Shown piece by piece: positions 44,939 to 54,593 of a DNA stretch of 59,248 nt. The notes beneath the pieces were generated by a model that saw nothing but the letters and a program-made list of their open reading frames with translations, searched no databases and was not told the DNA's origin. Source of the stretch: Actinomycetota bacterium (GTDB lineage: Bacteria; Actinomycetota; Acidimicrobiia; Acidimicrobiales; UBA8592); assembly GCA_902565595.1 (NCBI GenBank), contig CACFFD010000005.1, positions 1 to 59,248 of the forward strand, written 5' to 3'. Positions within the stretch are counted from its first letter, which is position 1, and the number at the start of each line of letters is the position of its first letter. The position numbers and the translations under genes are program-made.

Positions 44939-45847
44939 CTAACCGAATAGCTCAAAGAGTTCATTAAATGCTTGAAATTGGCCTCCGCTGGTAGACGAGG
45001 GGACCAGTATCGGGGTTGTCAGCCCAGCCTCATACCAAGCTTCCAAGCCATCGAGCACTTCGGTATGGGAACCGAAAAGCGATACATCAGCCAACCATTG
45101 TTCAGTCATTAACGCTGGCAATTGTGCCCTATCACCTTCCGCAATGGCTTCCTCAATCGCCGCCATCTCTTTTGTGTAACCTGCTGCCTTCCAGTAGTTT
45201 CTATAATTCGGTAGTTGGACATACATTGTTAAAGTTCTTCGGTTAACTTCCATAGCTGCATCTCGGTCATTGGAAATACAGGTCGGGATCATCCCTCCTA
45301 TGAAAAAATCTTCTGGAATGGCATGCGCAGATCGCATCTGATCGATTGCCATTGGTAGAGCGCTACGAGCACCATTTGCTAGAACAACTCCATCAGCTAC
45401 CTCAGCTCCTAAGGCCATCATTCGATCTCTCATGGCCGCTAGAACTAGTGGAGGGAGGTCTCCTATACGTGAGGCCGCCTTGTACCCTTCCACAAAGGCG
45501 CGCATATCGCTTAACGGCTTTCCGGTAGAAACGCCGAGCTTCTTATTCATTGGAGCATGGCTTACCCCAACTCCGAATCGGAAACGCTTTCCTGAAATTT
45601 CATAGATGAAAGCGGCAGAAGCTGCAAAATCCTCGACATGGCGAGTATAAATGTTCACAATTGATGTTCCGAAAGGAATATTTTCTGTTTCTGTAGCTAT
45701 CCCATGGCATAACCCCACAGCATCACCGAAACTGGGACAGTAGATACCGGAAAATCCTTGTTTCTCAATCTCGGTAGCAAGGTCTAATGTTGCCCGCCGC
45801 CTACCTGGAACAGCAGCAAGGGAGACGGCAGGTAATGGTCTACTCAA
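44939..45847 (-). CDS. LLM-class F420-type oxidoreductase
   Basis: A 302-residue luciferase-like protein. QGFSGIYCPSFGDAVGL, PFGTSIVNIYTRHVEDFAASA and ISGKRFRFGVGVSHAPMNKKLG keep the barrel strands and the glycine-rich loop of the family. The sequence is more divergent than the other three LLM proteins in the window. The start overlaps the end of an acyl-CoA dehydrogenase gene by 8 bp, so the two are translationally coupled. Substrate is unknown. Confidence 0.82.
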   Translation of the reverse strand: MSRPLPAVSLAAVPGRRRATLDLATEIEKQGFSGIYCPSFGDAVGLCHGIATETENIPFGTSIVNIYTRHVEDFAASAAFIYEISGKRFRFGVGVSHAPMNKKLGVSTGKPLSDMRAFVEGYKAASRIGDLPPLVLAAMRDRMMALGAEVADGVVLANGARSALPMAIDQMRSAHAIPEDFFIGGMIPTCISNDRDAAMEVNRRTLTMYVQLPNYRNYWKAAGYTKEMAAIEEAIAEGDRAQLPALMTEQWLADVSLFGSHTEVLDGLEAWYEAGLTTPILVPSSTSGGQFQAFNELFELFG

Positions 45848-47090
45848 TACGCATTCCAGAGATGGCTCGGCTAATGACTAGTTGTTGTATTTGCTCTGTT
45901 CCTTCGAAAATGTCATGAATTTTTGCATCACGGTGCCAGCGCTCAACTGGGTATTCTCGGGTGTAGCCATATCCTCCGAGAATCTGAATAGCCCGTTCAG
46001 TTACCCATGTAGCTACGCGACCCGCCTTTAGTTTTGCCATCGACCCTTCAGCATTTTTAAATTTCCGCTGCTTACCAAGCCAAGCTGCACGCCAAATAAG
46101 CATCCGAGTTGCATCTATTTCTGTAGCCATATCGGCCAACATAAATGCTATAGCTTGATTTTGGATAATTGGTCGGCCAAAAGCATGTCTTTCTTTTGCG
46201 TATTCTAGGGAATACTCATAGGCAGCTCTGGCAACTCCAAGCGCTTGTGCTGCAACTGCCGGACGAGTAGCTTCGAAGGTTTGCATGGCAGCCTGCGCAT
46301 TCCCCTTTTTGCCGTCACGAACTCGAGCGAGTCGCTCATCTAGTTTTTCTTTGCCGCCTAGTAAGCAGCTGCCAGGAACCTTTACGTTCTCGAGAACTAC
46401 CTCTGCTGTATGGCTAGCTCGAATACCGTGTTTTTTGTACTTCTGGCCTTGGCTTAGCCCTGGTGTGTTTGGAGGAACAACGAAACTTGCATGCCCTTTT
46501 GATCCCAGGTCTGGATCTACAACGCCTATCACTACATGAATATCTGCAATACCTCCATTAGTAATCCAGGCTTTTGTGCCGTTGAGAGTCCATTCGTCCT
46601 TTGCCTCGTCATATTTTGCTGATAGACGGTACCCTCCTACATCAGATCCTGCGTCAGGTTCAGACGCGCAGAAGGCTCCGAGTTGGAGATTGTTTGCGTC
46701 CCCATAACACTGAGGCACCCATTCCATTACCTGTTCAGGTGTACCTGAGGATGCGATCCCTGCCGCAGCGAGGCCTGATCCCATGATTGCCATTCCAATG
46801 CCTGCGTCACCCCAGAAAAGCTCTTCAAGAGCCACACACATGGTAAGACCAGTCGGGTCGTTCCACATTGCTTCTGCCATGAATTCCCACCCATAAAGGC
46901 CTATTTGAGCAGCTTGCTCAACTATCGGATACGGAAACTCTTCTCGCTCATCCCACTCTTCGGCTGCTGGTCGTATAACTTCTTCCGCAAAACCATGAAC
47001 CCAATTTTGTATACCTAGCTGATCTTCATTTAATTCAAGGGAAAAATTTGCTGCTTGTTCTTCATTGGTCTCTTGTGATACTTCTGTCAT
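45840..47090 (-). CDS. Acyl-CoA dehydrogenase
   Basis: A 416-residue FAD acyl-CoA dehydrogenase. FCASEPDAGSDVGGYRL is the FAD/substrate motif, and the catalytic Glu is in the canonical IFEGTEQIQ, so it is of the medium/short-chain type. The open frame continues 29 codons upstream to 47177 with a basic, low-complexity stretch; the ATG at 47090 is preferred on family length, but no clear ribosome-binding site marks it. It overlaps the LLM gene by 8 bp. Confidence 0.92.
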   Translation of the reverse strand: MTEVSQETNEEQAANFSLELNEDQLGIQNWVHGFAEEVIRPAAEEWDEREEFPYPIVEQAAQIGLYGWEFMAEAMWNDPTGLTMCVALEELFWGDAGIGMAIMGSGLAAAGIASSGTPEQVMEWVPQCYGDANNLQLGAFCASEPDAGSDVGGYRLSAKYDEAKDEWTLNGTKAWITNGGIADIHVVIGVVDPDLGSKGHASFVVPPNTPGLSQGQKYKKHGIRASHTAEVVLENVKVPGSCLLGGKEKLDERLARVRDGKKGNAQAAMQTFEATRPAVAAQALGVARAAYEYSLEYAKERHAFGRPIIQNQAIAFMLADMATEIDATRMLIWRAAWLGKQRKFKNAEGSMAKLKAGRVATWVTERAIQILGGYGYTREYPVERWHRDAKIHDIFEGTEQIQQLVISRAISGMRIE

Positions 47091-47237
47091 TGCTGCCGCA
47101 TTCTTTATAAGGATTTTCTTCTCTGATATTAAATTAGCCTTTGGAACCTTTATTTCAAACTTAAAGAAATGTAACAAAAGTCACCTTTCTTTGTTTCTAA
47201 CATCACTCGCTCCTCAAACGCCATTAGCCTTATTTTG

Positions 47238-50200
47238 ATGACACAAGTAAAAGGGCTCCCCGAGCTTCCACCGATATACAACCCATCTGAGACTGAGCCG
47301 GTTGTTTCAGCGACTTGGGATCAGCAGAATGTGTTTCACGCTGATGCAAGTGAGTCCGAGGATCCCACCTACTCGATAGTGATACCACCTCCAAATGTTA
47401 CTGCAGCTCTTCACTTAGGTCATGCACTCAATAACACGCTTCAAGACGTGCTGGCCCGGTTTCATCGTATGAGAGGTAAGTCGACGCTATGGATGCCGGG
47501 AACGGACCATGCTGGAATTGCGACTCAGACTGTCGTTGAGAAGCGTCTGCTGACCCAAGGAACTAGCCGCCTTGAGATCGGTAGAGAAGAATTCGTGAAA
47601 GTCACGCAGGAATGGAAAGACGAATATGAGCAAATAATCATCAACCAGTTAATTTCCATGGGTGCTTCATGCGATTTTGATAGAACACGATTCACGATGG
47701 ATGAGATGTGTGCCACTGCAGTGAGACATGCGTTCTTCATTCTCTTTCAAGATGGTTTGATCTATAGAGGTAAACGATTGGTTAACTGGGATCCAGTTAC
47801 TAGAACAGCGTTAGCTGATGACGAAGTTGAAATGGAAGAAATTGAAGGACATATGTGGTACTTGAGGTACCCACTCGAAGACGGGTCAGGTCATGTTGTT
47901 GTCGCCACAACCCGACCTGAGACGATGTTGGGAGATACCGCAGTTGCAATCAACCCGAAGGACCCTAGAGCTGATGCATTAGTTGGGAAAAAAGTCATAC
48001 TCCCAATTGCTGATCGAGTCATACCCATAATTGCTGACGACTACGTAATTATGGAGGATGAAGAAAGCGACGATCCCAAAGCTAAGTTCGCGTCAGGGTT
48101 CTTAAAGGTCACTCCTGCTCATGATCCAAATGACTGGGATATAGGGCTTCGACATGGCCTGAATGTAATTAATATTCTTGGGCCCGATGGCAGTATCTCT
48201 GAAGAATACGGTTGGGATGATGCCTCTCCTACAGCTAAACAGTTTGTTGGACTATCGAGAGACGAAGCCAGAGTGGCAATAGTTGATTGGTTTGATGAAC
48301 ATGATCTTTTAGCCGAAGTCAGAGAGTACACCCACTCGGTAGGGCATTCTTATCGAAGTCATGCTCCGATAGAGCCATGGTTGAGCGATCAATGGTATGT
48401 TGCTGTTACAGATGACAGATTGAGAGGGTCTGCATTAAGAGCTCAACGGCCTGATCAAGTACCTGACTTACCGGACGGTGTCTCCGAACGTAGCTCATCA
48501 TCAGGCGATGGAGAACTTACTTTCTATCCCAATAGATATGCAAGAACGTATTACTCATGGCATGACGGAATACGTGACTGGTGTATCTCTCGTCAACTTT
48601 GGTGGGGCCATCAGATCCCCGTCTGGAGCCGTATTAGCGATACAGCAAATAGCCCAATTCCTTTAAACGAAATAGATCTTGACCAAGCTACTCCGGTTAA
48701 AAGCAACTGGGTTTCTTTAGGGGCGGCACACATGGTTCGGAGAATCAATGAATCAGAGATTGAAGAAGCTGTATGTGTCCCGCCAGAGACCACTCTTCAA
48801 AGAGTATCAAAAGGAGATAGCGCTATTTCTGAAACTGACTTGATAGATATGCTCGAAAAGGACGGATTCACACGAGATCCAGATGTTTTAGATACTTGGT
48901 TCTCTTCAGCCTTGTGGCCTATGTCAACGATGGGTTGGCCATGGCCTGAGGACTTTCCTGAGGCTGTCGGACTTTTGGAGAAATACAATCCGACCTCTGT
49001 ACTGTCAACTGCTAGAGAAATCATAACTCTCTGGGTAAGTAGAATGGTGATGTTCAATCGTTATTTCCTTGATGGGCAACTGCCATTTCTTGATGTTTTC
49101 ATACATGCAATGGTTCAAGATGGCCATGGACAGAAAATGTCCAAAAGCCTAGGGAACGGTGTAGACCCGCGAGATATTATCTTCACGCATGGTGCCGATG
49201 CAATGAGATTCACCTTAGTTCAGATGACAACGGACACTCAAGATGTTCGAATGCCTGTGGAGATGATCTGTCCACACAGCGGAGAAGCTTTCACCCCTGA
49301 ATTTGTTACAAGCCCTTCTGGGGCGATTGTTGCCGCTCCAGAACAAGTGTCCCCAACTGACCCTTCAAAAAAGATGGTTAGCGCTTATGGCGTAGCTGCA
49401 GGCAGTGTCTCTCCAAGTGAGCAAATGCCACTTGCAAGAAATTCATCTGGAAAATTCGATCTCGGTAGAAATTTTGCCAATAAGTTATGGAATGCTACAA
49501 GGTTTGCTCTAAAGAGAACAGATCACACATTATTTATTGAAAACCCTATAGATCTCAGCACTAGACCATTTGCGGATCAATGGATTGCTGCTCGTCTGGC
49601 ACAGACGATTTCAAAGCTTGAGCAGGCTATGGAGAACTACCAATTTAATGTCTACGCTGACACACTTTATGACTTCATTTGGCATGATGTGTGCGACCGA
49701 TATCTTGAGATAATCAAGCCATCAATTGACAAGGATCCTGAGCAACAAGCTGTTCTGACCTGCGTACTGGATGCGGTTCTTAGAGTTATGCACCCAGTAT
49801 GTCCTTTCATCACTGAGGCTCTCTGGCCACATGTAACACAAGCGCGTTGCGGAAAGGTAAGTGGTATCCAATTGGAGGATTCTGAACTTTTGGCTGCTGC
49901 CGATTGGCCTGTCGTAGACGAAATTCTAAACTCCTCAGAGACTCTAGAGCTATTTGACCGGTCTGCTGTTCTTGTAAATCTTATTCGTTCCGTTCGGGCC
50001 GAGCAGAATGTAGGGCCAAGGCAGCAAATAATGCTCTATGTTCCAGAACGGGCACAGGAACTTCTCTCAGATACTGGCGGGCTCGTTGAAGTCCTAGCTG
50101 GAATTGGAGAGATTAAACCGATCTCTGACTATTCCGATGAGATCACCAGCCCTTTGACATTTGAGGGTTCGGAAATCCTTGTTGCAGGCTTGCTTGATTC

Positions 50201-50405
50201 CGTTGATCTTCAGGCACAGCGAGACCGGCTAACCAAACTGATCGATGAGAAAACGAAACAAATTGAGGGGTTCGAATCTCGCTTAGCGAATCCTGGATAT
50301 TTAAACAATGCAAAAGCGGAGCTGGTCGATGAGACTCGATCGCTGCTAGAGAAGGCAAATGCCGACTTACTTGCAGCTCAAGCTTCTCTTGAAAAGCTTG
50401 AGTAG
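47238..50405 (+). CDS. valS: Valyl-tRNA synthetase
   Basis: Class I aminoacyl-tRNA synthetase that charges tRNA-Val. The HIGH motif is HLGH at residues 59-62 and the KMSKS motif at about 633-637. The editing domain keeps VVVATTRPETMLGDTA. It is 1055 residues, clearly longer than common ValRS (about 860-950). Extra segments lie between WWGHQIPVW and DPDVLDTWFSS, and after TTDTQDVRMPVE, where about 60 residues are added before FDLGRNFANKLWNATRF. This layout recalls planctomycete-type ValRS rather than the usual actinobacterial form. The ATG at 47238 is preferred to the adjacent TTG. Confidence 0.97.
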   Translation: MTQVKGLPELPPIYNPSETEPVVSATWDQQNVFHADASESEDPTYSIVIPPPNVTAALHLGHALNNTLQDVLARFHRMRGKSTLWMPGTDHAGIATQTVVEKRLLTQGTSRLEIGREEFVKVTQEWKDEYEQIIINQLISMGASCDFDRTRFTMDEMCATAVRHAFFILFQDGLIYRGKRLVNWDPVTRTALADDEVEMEEIEGHMWYLRYPLEDGSGHVVVATTRPETMLGDTAVAINPKDPRADALVGKKVILPIADRVIPIIADDYVIMEDEESDDPKAKFASGFLKVTPAHDPNDWDIGLRHGLNVINILGPDGSISEEYGWDDASPTAKQFVGLSRDEARVAIVDWFDEHDLLAEVREYTHSVGHSYRSHAPIEPWLSDQWYVAVTDDRLRGSALRAQRPDQVPDLPDGVSERSSSSGDGELTFYPNRYARTYYSWHDGIRDWCISRQLWWGHQIPVWSRISDTANSPIPLNEIDLDQATPVKSNWVSLGAAHMVRRINESEIEEAVCVPPETTLQRVSKGDSAISETDLIDMLEKDGFTRDPDVLDTWFSSALWPMSTMGWPWPEDFPEAVGLLEKYNPTSVLSTAREIITLWVSRMVMFNRYFLDGQLPFLDVFIHAMVQDGHGQKMSKSLGNGVDPRDIIFTHGADAMRFTLVQMTTDTQDVRMPVEMICPHSGEAFTPEFVTSPSGAIVAAPEQVSPTDPSKKMVSAYGVAAGSVSPSEQMPLARNSSGKFDLGRNFANKLWNATRFALKRTDHTLFIENPIDLSTRPFADQWIAARLAQTISKLEQAMENYQFNVYADTLYDFIWHDVCDRYLEIIKPSIDKDPEQQAVLTCVLDAVLRVMHPVCPFITEALWPHVTQARCGKVSGIQLEDSELLAAADWPVVDEILNSSETLELFDRSAVLVNLIRSVRAEQNVGPRQQIMLYVPERAQELLSDTGGLVEVLAGIGEIKPISDYSDEITSPLTFEGSEILVAGLLDSVDLQAQRDRLTKLIDEKTKQIEGFESRLANPGYLNNAKAELVDETRSLLEKANADLLAAQASLEKLE

Positions 50406-50407
50406 TT

Positions 50408-51439
50408 CTATGGATTTTCGCTATCTTCGGAATTAATCCAGACTGTCCTCTGTGGGAATGGCATCTCAATACCAGCCTCGTCGAATGCCTCTTTAATCCG
50501 GAGTCGAAGTTCTCTAGCAACTGCCCATTGTTCAGACGCATCGGTTTTTGCAATAAGCCGTAATGTGATCCCATCTGCGCCAAGATTCTGAACACCTAGA
50601 ACCGTGGGTTCTTCAATGATGTCTCCAGCTGTAAAGTCCTCATCTTCCCAAAGTCCTATAGCTACATCTTTGAGAACCTGCTGGGCTTTCCTCAAATCCG
50701 TATCATACGCAACGTCAATGTCCAACAAGGCCCTTCCCCATACTTGGGACCGGTTTCCAACACGAGCGATCTCTCCATTTGGTATGTACCAGATGCTTCC
50801 ATCCCCGTCACGAAGGATCGTGGTCCGAAGCGTGACGCGCTCAACCGTTCCTGAAACAAGACCTACGTCAATTGAATCTCCAACTCCATATTGATCTTCA
50901 ACAAGCATAAACATCCCTGAAAGGAAGTCTTTCACGACCGATTGTGCTCCAAAGCCGACTGCTACTCCGACGATACCGGCTCCAGCGATCAATGGCCCTA
51001 GATTTATTCCTAGCTCCCCGAGGATCATTAATACAGCGACGGTCCAAATTACAAGATTTGCGCCGCTAGAGAGAACTGAGGTGAGAGTTTCGGTCCTTGC
51101 TTTATTTCGCTCCTCTTGTTGTTCATCGACAAGTAACTTTCCAGCTTTTACCTTTTTAAGTTGCTCCAGTGCCCTGTTTTTTTTGTCGTCAGTAAGTTTC
51201 TCCCCAAAATGTCTCACTGCTCTCTTCATGATCCGGGAGACAATGAAGGCGGCTATAAAAACTATTATGATTTTCAAGGGTCGATCAACTGCCCAGCTAA
51301 CTATTGATGCGAGATTCTTATTATTCGATGCGTTGAAGACCCATTCACAAATTTGCCCTGGGTCGTTTCCGCAAGCATCTATAAGGCTATCGGAGTCGTT
51401 TTCAGCGTTTTGAAGAAAAGCTAGTAAGTGTGTGCTCAT
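50408..51439 (-). CDS. mscS: MscS-family mechanosensitive channel
   Basis: About 343 residues. A hydrophobic helix lies near residues 50-70, a charged linker follows, and two helices lie near 115-160, including the pore helix AGAGIVGVAVGFGAQSVVKDFLSG. The beta domain has YGVGDSIDVGLVSGTVERV and IWYIPNGEIARVGNRS, hallmarks of MscS. It opens on membrane tension to release solutes in osmotic downshift. The ATG at 51439 is chosen over the GTG 6 bp upstream. It converges with valS, the stops 2 bp apart. Confidence 0.92.
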   Translation of the reverse strand: MSTHLLAFLQNAENDSDSLIDACGNDPGQICEWVFNASNNKNLASIVSWAVDRPLKIIIVFIAAFIVSRIMKRAVRHFGEKLTDDKKNRALEQLKKVKAGKLLVDEQQEERNKARTETLTSVLSSGANLVIWTVAVLMILGELGINLGPLIAGAGIVGVAVGFGAQSVVKDFLSGMFMLVEDQYGVGDSIDVGLVSGTVERVTLRTTILRDGDGSIWYIPNGEIARVGNRSQVWGRALLDIDVAYDTDLRKAQQVLKDVAIGLWEDEDFTAGDIIEEPTVLGVQNLGADGITLRLIAKTDASEQWAVARELRLRIKEAFDEAGIEMPFPQRTVWINSEDSENP

Positions 51440-51517
51440 GCCCACAGAGTAGAGACTCTTCGCCTAAAGCTCAGTGATGGTCAAAGAAAAAACATCATAG
51501 ATAGATATTAGGAGTAT

Positions 51518-51531
51518 AAATATATATATTT
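51518..51531. promoter_or_regulatory. AT palindrome upstream of the mod locus
   Basis: AAATATATATATTT is a perfect 14-bp palindrome in a very AT-rich gap between mscS (minus) and the HTH-TOBE gene (plus), about 50 bp before the latter's start. It could be an operator for the adjacent molybdate-responsive regulator. A run of alternating TA can also arise by composition alone. Confidence 0.3.
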
Positions 51532-51580
51532 CACATATTTTTCTATATAATTCTATAAATACCATAGGAATAGGATTTAT

Positions 51581-51970
51581 ATGGCTACATATCGTATTGG
51601 CCAAGTAGCGTCTCTGCTTGCGGTAAGTGTAGATACCGTTCGGACATGGATAGATGAAGGTCGGATCGCTGCTACACGATCTGAAGGGGGACACAGAATT
51701 ATCGATGGGAAAGATCTTGCTGAATTTCTCCAGCAAACCGCCGACCTTGAGACAGAACATGGGGAGCGTATCTCGGCTCGAAATCGTTTCGTTGGTCTGG
51801 TGACACGAGTTGTTCAAGACAATGTCATGGCCCAAGTGGAAATACAAGCCGGCGGCCATCGCTTTGTATCACTTATCTCTTCCGAGGCAGCTAGTGAGAT
51901 GAATCTCGAACAGGGAGTTCTTGCCGCTGCAGTCGTCAAGTCAACAAATGTTGTCATAGAGCTTCCATAA
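51581..51970 (+). CDS. HTH (excisionase/MerR-like) plus TOBE molybdate-responsive regulator
   Basis: A 129-residue protein. Residues 1-50 carry a winged helix of the HTH_17/excisionase type (YRIGQVASLLAVSVDTVRTWIDEGRI), and residues about 65-128 a TOBE (molybdopterin/molybdate-binding) domain, with NRFVGLVTRVVQDNVMAQVEI. This two-domain, ModE-like layout fits a molybdate or molybdopterin sensor that controls the mod genes just downstream. AGGA lies 6 nt before the ATG, and the gap to modA is only 14 bp, so the regulator is probably in the mod operon. Confidence 0.85.
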   Translation: MATYRIGQVASLLAVSVDTVRTWIDEGRIAATRSEGGHRIIDGKDLAEFLQQTADLETEHGERISARNRFVGLVTRVVQDNVMAQVEIQAGGHRFVSLISSEAASEMNLEQGVLAAAVVKSTNVVIELP

Positions 51971-51984
51971 TTTGGCATCGTCAC

Positions 51985-52747
51985 ATGAATTCAAAGAATG
52001 CTAGAGGACGACTTCTACCTTCCGTAGGAGTGGTAATTGTTTTTCTTTTCTTGAGCTCCATAACGGGATGCGGTCAAGACGAAACAGACTTAAAAGTCAT
52101 GGCAGCCGCTTCTCTCTCTGATGCTTTTTTTAGAGATAGCAGAAGCCTTTGAAGCAGAAACCGGGCTCAAAATTTCAATTTACTCAGCGGGAAGTGCTAC
52201 TTTAGCCACGCAAATTACCGAAGGCGCTAATGCAGATGTTATAGCCCTAGCTAATGAGCAAACAATGGAGCGAATAGTTGTCTCCGAGCAAATAGCACCT
52301 GAATATCAAATTCAAATATTCGCCAGCAACCATCTGGTACTAGTTACTCCATTAGGAAACCCTGCATCTATACTCTCGTTCGCTGACACTTTGGGGAAAA
52401 AAATAGCTGTGTGCGCCCCAGTGGTCCCTTGTGGCTCTCTTTCCTATGCTTTTGCCGAACAGGAGGGCATCGAACTTAATCCGGCTTCAGTCGAACCGAA
52501 CGTTCGGTCTGTAAGAACAAAGGTCGAACTAGGTGAAGTAGATGCTGGCCTAATCTACAAAACCGACGTAACAGATGGAGTGGAAGTCATTGATGTACCT
52601 GAACTGGAATCCATTACAACTATGTATCCAATTGCTGTCCTAGAAGGTGCTGACTTAATAGCAATTGAGTTTGTGGATTTTGTACTTTCAGAAACTGGGC
52701 AGATAATTCTTGACCGTTACGGATTCGAAAGACCATATGAAAACTAG
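51985..52747 (+). pseudogene. modA: Molybdate-binding lipoprotein ModA, frameshifted
   Basis: Molybdate ABC importer binding protein interrupted by a +1 shift. The first frame starts at ATG 51985, with a signal peptide and lipobox (ITGC, Cys29), then KVMAAASLSDAF. At a run of seven T (52125-52131) the frame is lost; removing one T continues as LEIAEAFEAETGLKISIYSAGSATLATQ and on to the natural C-terminus at 52747. As sequenced, the upstream frame ends shortly after the shift. A homopolymer sequencing or assembly error, a real mutation, or slippage could each explain it. Confidence 0.85.
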
Positions 52748-53531
52748 AAAGCCGACCCTCATACCACCACCTATCGCTATATTCGGCACATTTGCGATTT
52801 TGCTTATTTTGGTTCCATTTATTGGATTGACACAACGAACTCCATGGAGTTCATTTCTTTCAATACTTGGCGAATCATCAGTTCGAAGCGCTATCTCCCT
52901 ATCGCTTATAGTTTCATCCGTATCGGCATTTATCTGTTTAATACTTGGACTGCCACTCGGATGGATCCTTGCTCGGTCACAGAGCCCTTGGATGAGACTC
53001 TTGAGGGCGATAGTGCTCTTGCCGATGGTGCTTCCTCCAGTAGCTGGAGGAACCGCTCTTCTCTTCGCATTAGGGCGACGTGGTTTCGTTGGCCAAAAAC
53101 TAGATGAATGGTTTGGTATAACACTTCCCTTCACAACAACTGGAGCGATCCTTGCGGCAACTTTTGTTTCACTGCCATTTTTTGTTCTTGCAATCGAGAC
53201 ATCAATAAACGATCTCAATCGCGACTTTGAGGAAAGCGCTATGAGTCTAGGTTCAAGTCCCACTCGTACTTTCTTTTCTGTAACTGTCCCACTGATCAGA
53301 ACAGGTCTCATTACTGGATTGACGCTTTCATGGGCCCGCGCTTTGGGAGAATTCGGGGCAACGATCACATTTGCTGGCGACAACCCTGGCCGGACCAGAA
53401 CTCTCCCTTTGGAACTTTTCATTGCTCTAGAGAGTGATCCCAATCGAGCAATGGTAATTGGAATGATTATGATAATCATCTCACTCAGCGTTCTTATCAC
53501 CCTCAGGGGAAGATGGATAGGTCAAAAATGA
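52737..53531 (+). CDS. modB: Molybdate ABC transporter permease ModB
   Basis: A 264-residue inner-membrane permease with about six hydrophobic segments. The coupling motif is ALGEFGATITFAGDNPGRTRTLPLEL (ModB-type EAA loop, split here as GEFGATITFAG and TRTLPLEL). The frame reaches back to 52710, but the ATG at 52737 starts the normal N-terminus and overlaps modA by 11 bp. It overlaps modC as ATGA. The gene is intact, in contrast to modA and modC. Confidence 0.92.
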   Translation: MKTRKPTLIPPPIAIFGTFAILLILVPFIGLTQRTPWSSFLSILGESSVRSAISLSLIVSSVSAFICLILGLPLGWILARSQSPWMRLLRAIVLLPMVLPPVAGGTALLFALGRRGFVGQKLDEWFGITLPFTTTGAILAATFVSLPFFVLAIETSINDLNRDFEESAMSLGSSPTRTFFSVTVPLIRTGLITGLTLSWARALGEFGATITFAGDNPGRTRTLPLELFIALESDPNRAMVIGMIMIIISLSVLITLRGRWIGQK

Positions 53532-54584
53532 GCGCTCTAAAACTAGATGGACAATCAGTCCTAGGCTCTACCCCACTCGAATACAGTTTCCAAGTGGAGG
53601 AGGGCGAGCATTTAGTAGTGATAGGACAAAATGGGGCAGGGAAATCCGCACTTCTTCGTATTCTCGCTGGTCTTTTACCGTTGACTAAAGGAACTCTTTC
53701 CATAGATAAGCAAATAGTGGATTCACCGGAGGAAAATATTTTTCTTCCACCTTATAAAAGGCCTACGGTTCTCCAATTGCAAACCGGCGCAGTCTTTCCA
53801 CACCTCAACGTAATGAAAAATATCGCCTACCCACTTCGCCAGATGAAAATCGAATCTAAGAAGATCAGAAAAGCTATTGAAGAAACTCTCGAGCGGTTCC
53901 AACTCTCTGAGATAAGAAACCGCCTGCCCCCACACTCTTTCAGGAGGTCAGTTATCTAGGGTTGCGCTCGCTAGATCTATTGCAGCTAACCCCAGAATTC
54001 TTTTACTTGATGAACCTACTTCTTCAATCGACATCGAAGCTTCATCATGGATAGATGAATTCTTAAAAGGCCTTCAAACAACACTTATCCTTGTATCCCA
54101 CGATCCCGTCGAAGCACTTGTAATCGGACAAAGGATACTAGTCGTAGATAACGGAAGAATTATCCAGAAAGGAACGCCTGCTGATGTTTCGACGCAACCA
54201 GCAAACTCATGGGTAGCGAAATTTCTCAACTTGAACATACTCACAGCTAGCGCAAGTGGGTTCGAAGCAAAAATTGATGGGGGCGGATCACTTCGACTTG
54301 CAGAGAAGTGGAACGAAAGAGTGAATATTAGTTTCCCATCCTCTGCGATCTCGCTCTACACAAATCCTCCTGATGGATCACCTAGAAATGTGTGGGAAGT
54401 GACAGTTAAAACCCTTCACTCAGATGGTGAAATAGTCCGAGTGGGAATAGCAGGTCCGTTCGAAGCGACTGCAATCATCACACAAGAGTCATTGCATCAC
54501 CTTGATTTACGCCTTGGGACAAATTGTTGGGCGACAATAAAGGCAAATGAAATTAATGTCACCCCTAAAGGAAGTTTGGGCTAA
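53528..54584 (+). pseudogene. modC: Molybdate ABC transporter ATPase ModC, frameshifted
   Basis: ABC ATPase for molybdate uptake, broken by a +1 shift near 53934-53940. The first part (from the ATG at 53528, overlapping modB as ATGA) has Walker A GQNGAGKSA and a Q-loop in VLQLQTGAVFPHL, and ends just after PPHSFRRSVI in the wrong frame. Removing one base near the TTT at 53938-53940 restores the signature SGGQLSRVALARSIAAN, Walker B RILLLDEPTS, the switch VSHDPVEAL and a C-terminal TOBE-like domain to 54584. Error or decay cannot be told apart here. Confidence 0.85.
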
Positions 54585-54593
54585 AAAGAAGAC

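Noticed and set aside
51464-51859. A 131-codon minus-strand frame opposite the HTH-TOBE gene
   Set aside because: It is antisense to a clear domain protein and has a random-looking composition with an AT-rich hydrophobic tail.
52079-52157. TGA at the end of the first modA frame as a selenocysteine codon
   Set aside because: The region between the T7 run and that TGA does not match ModA, whereas the +1 frame does immediately; a frameshift explains it.
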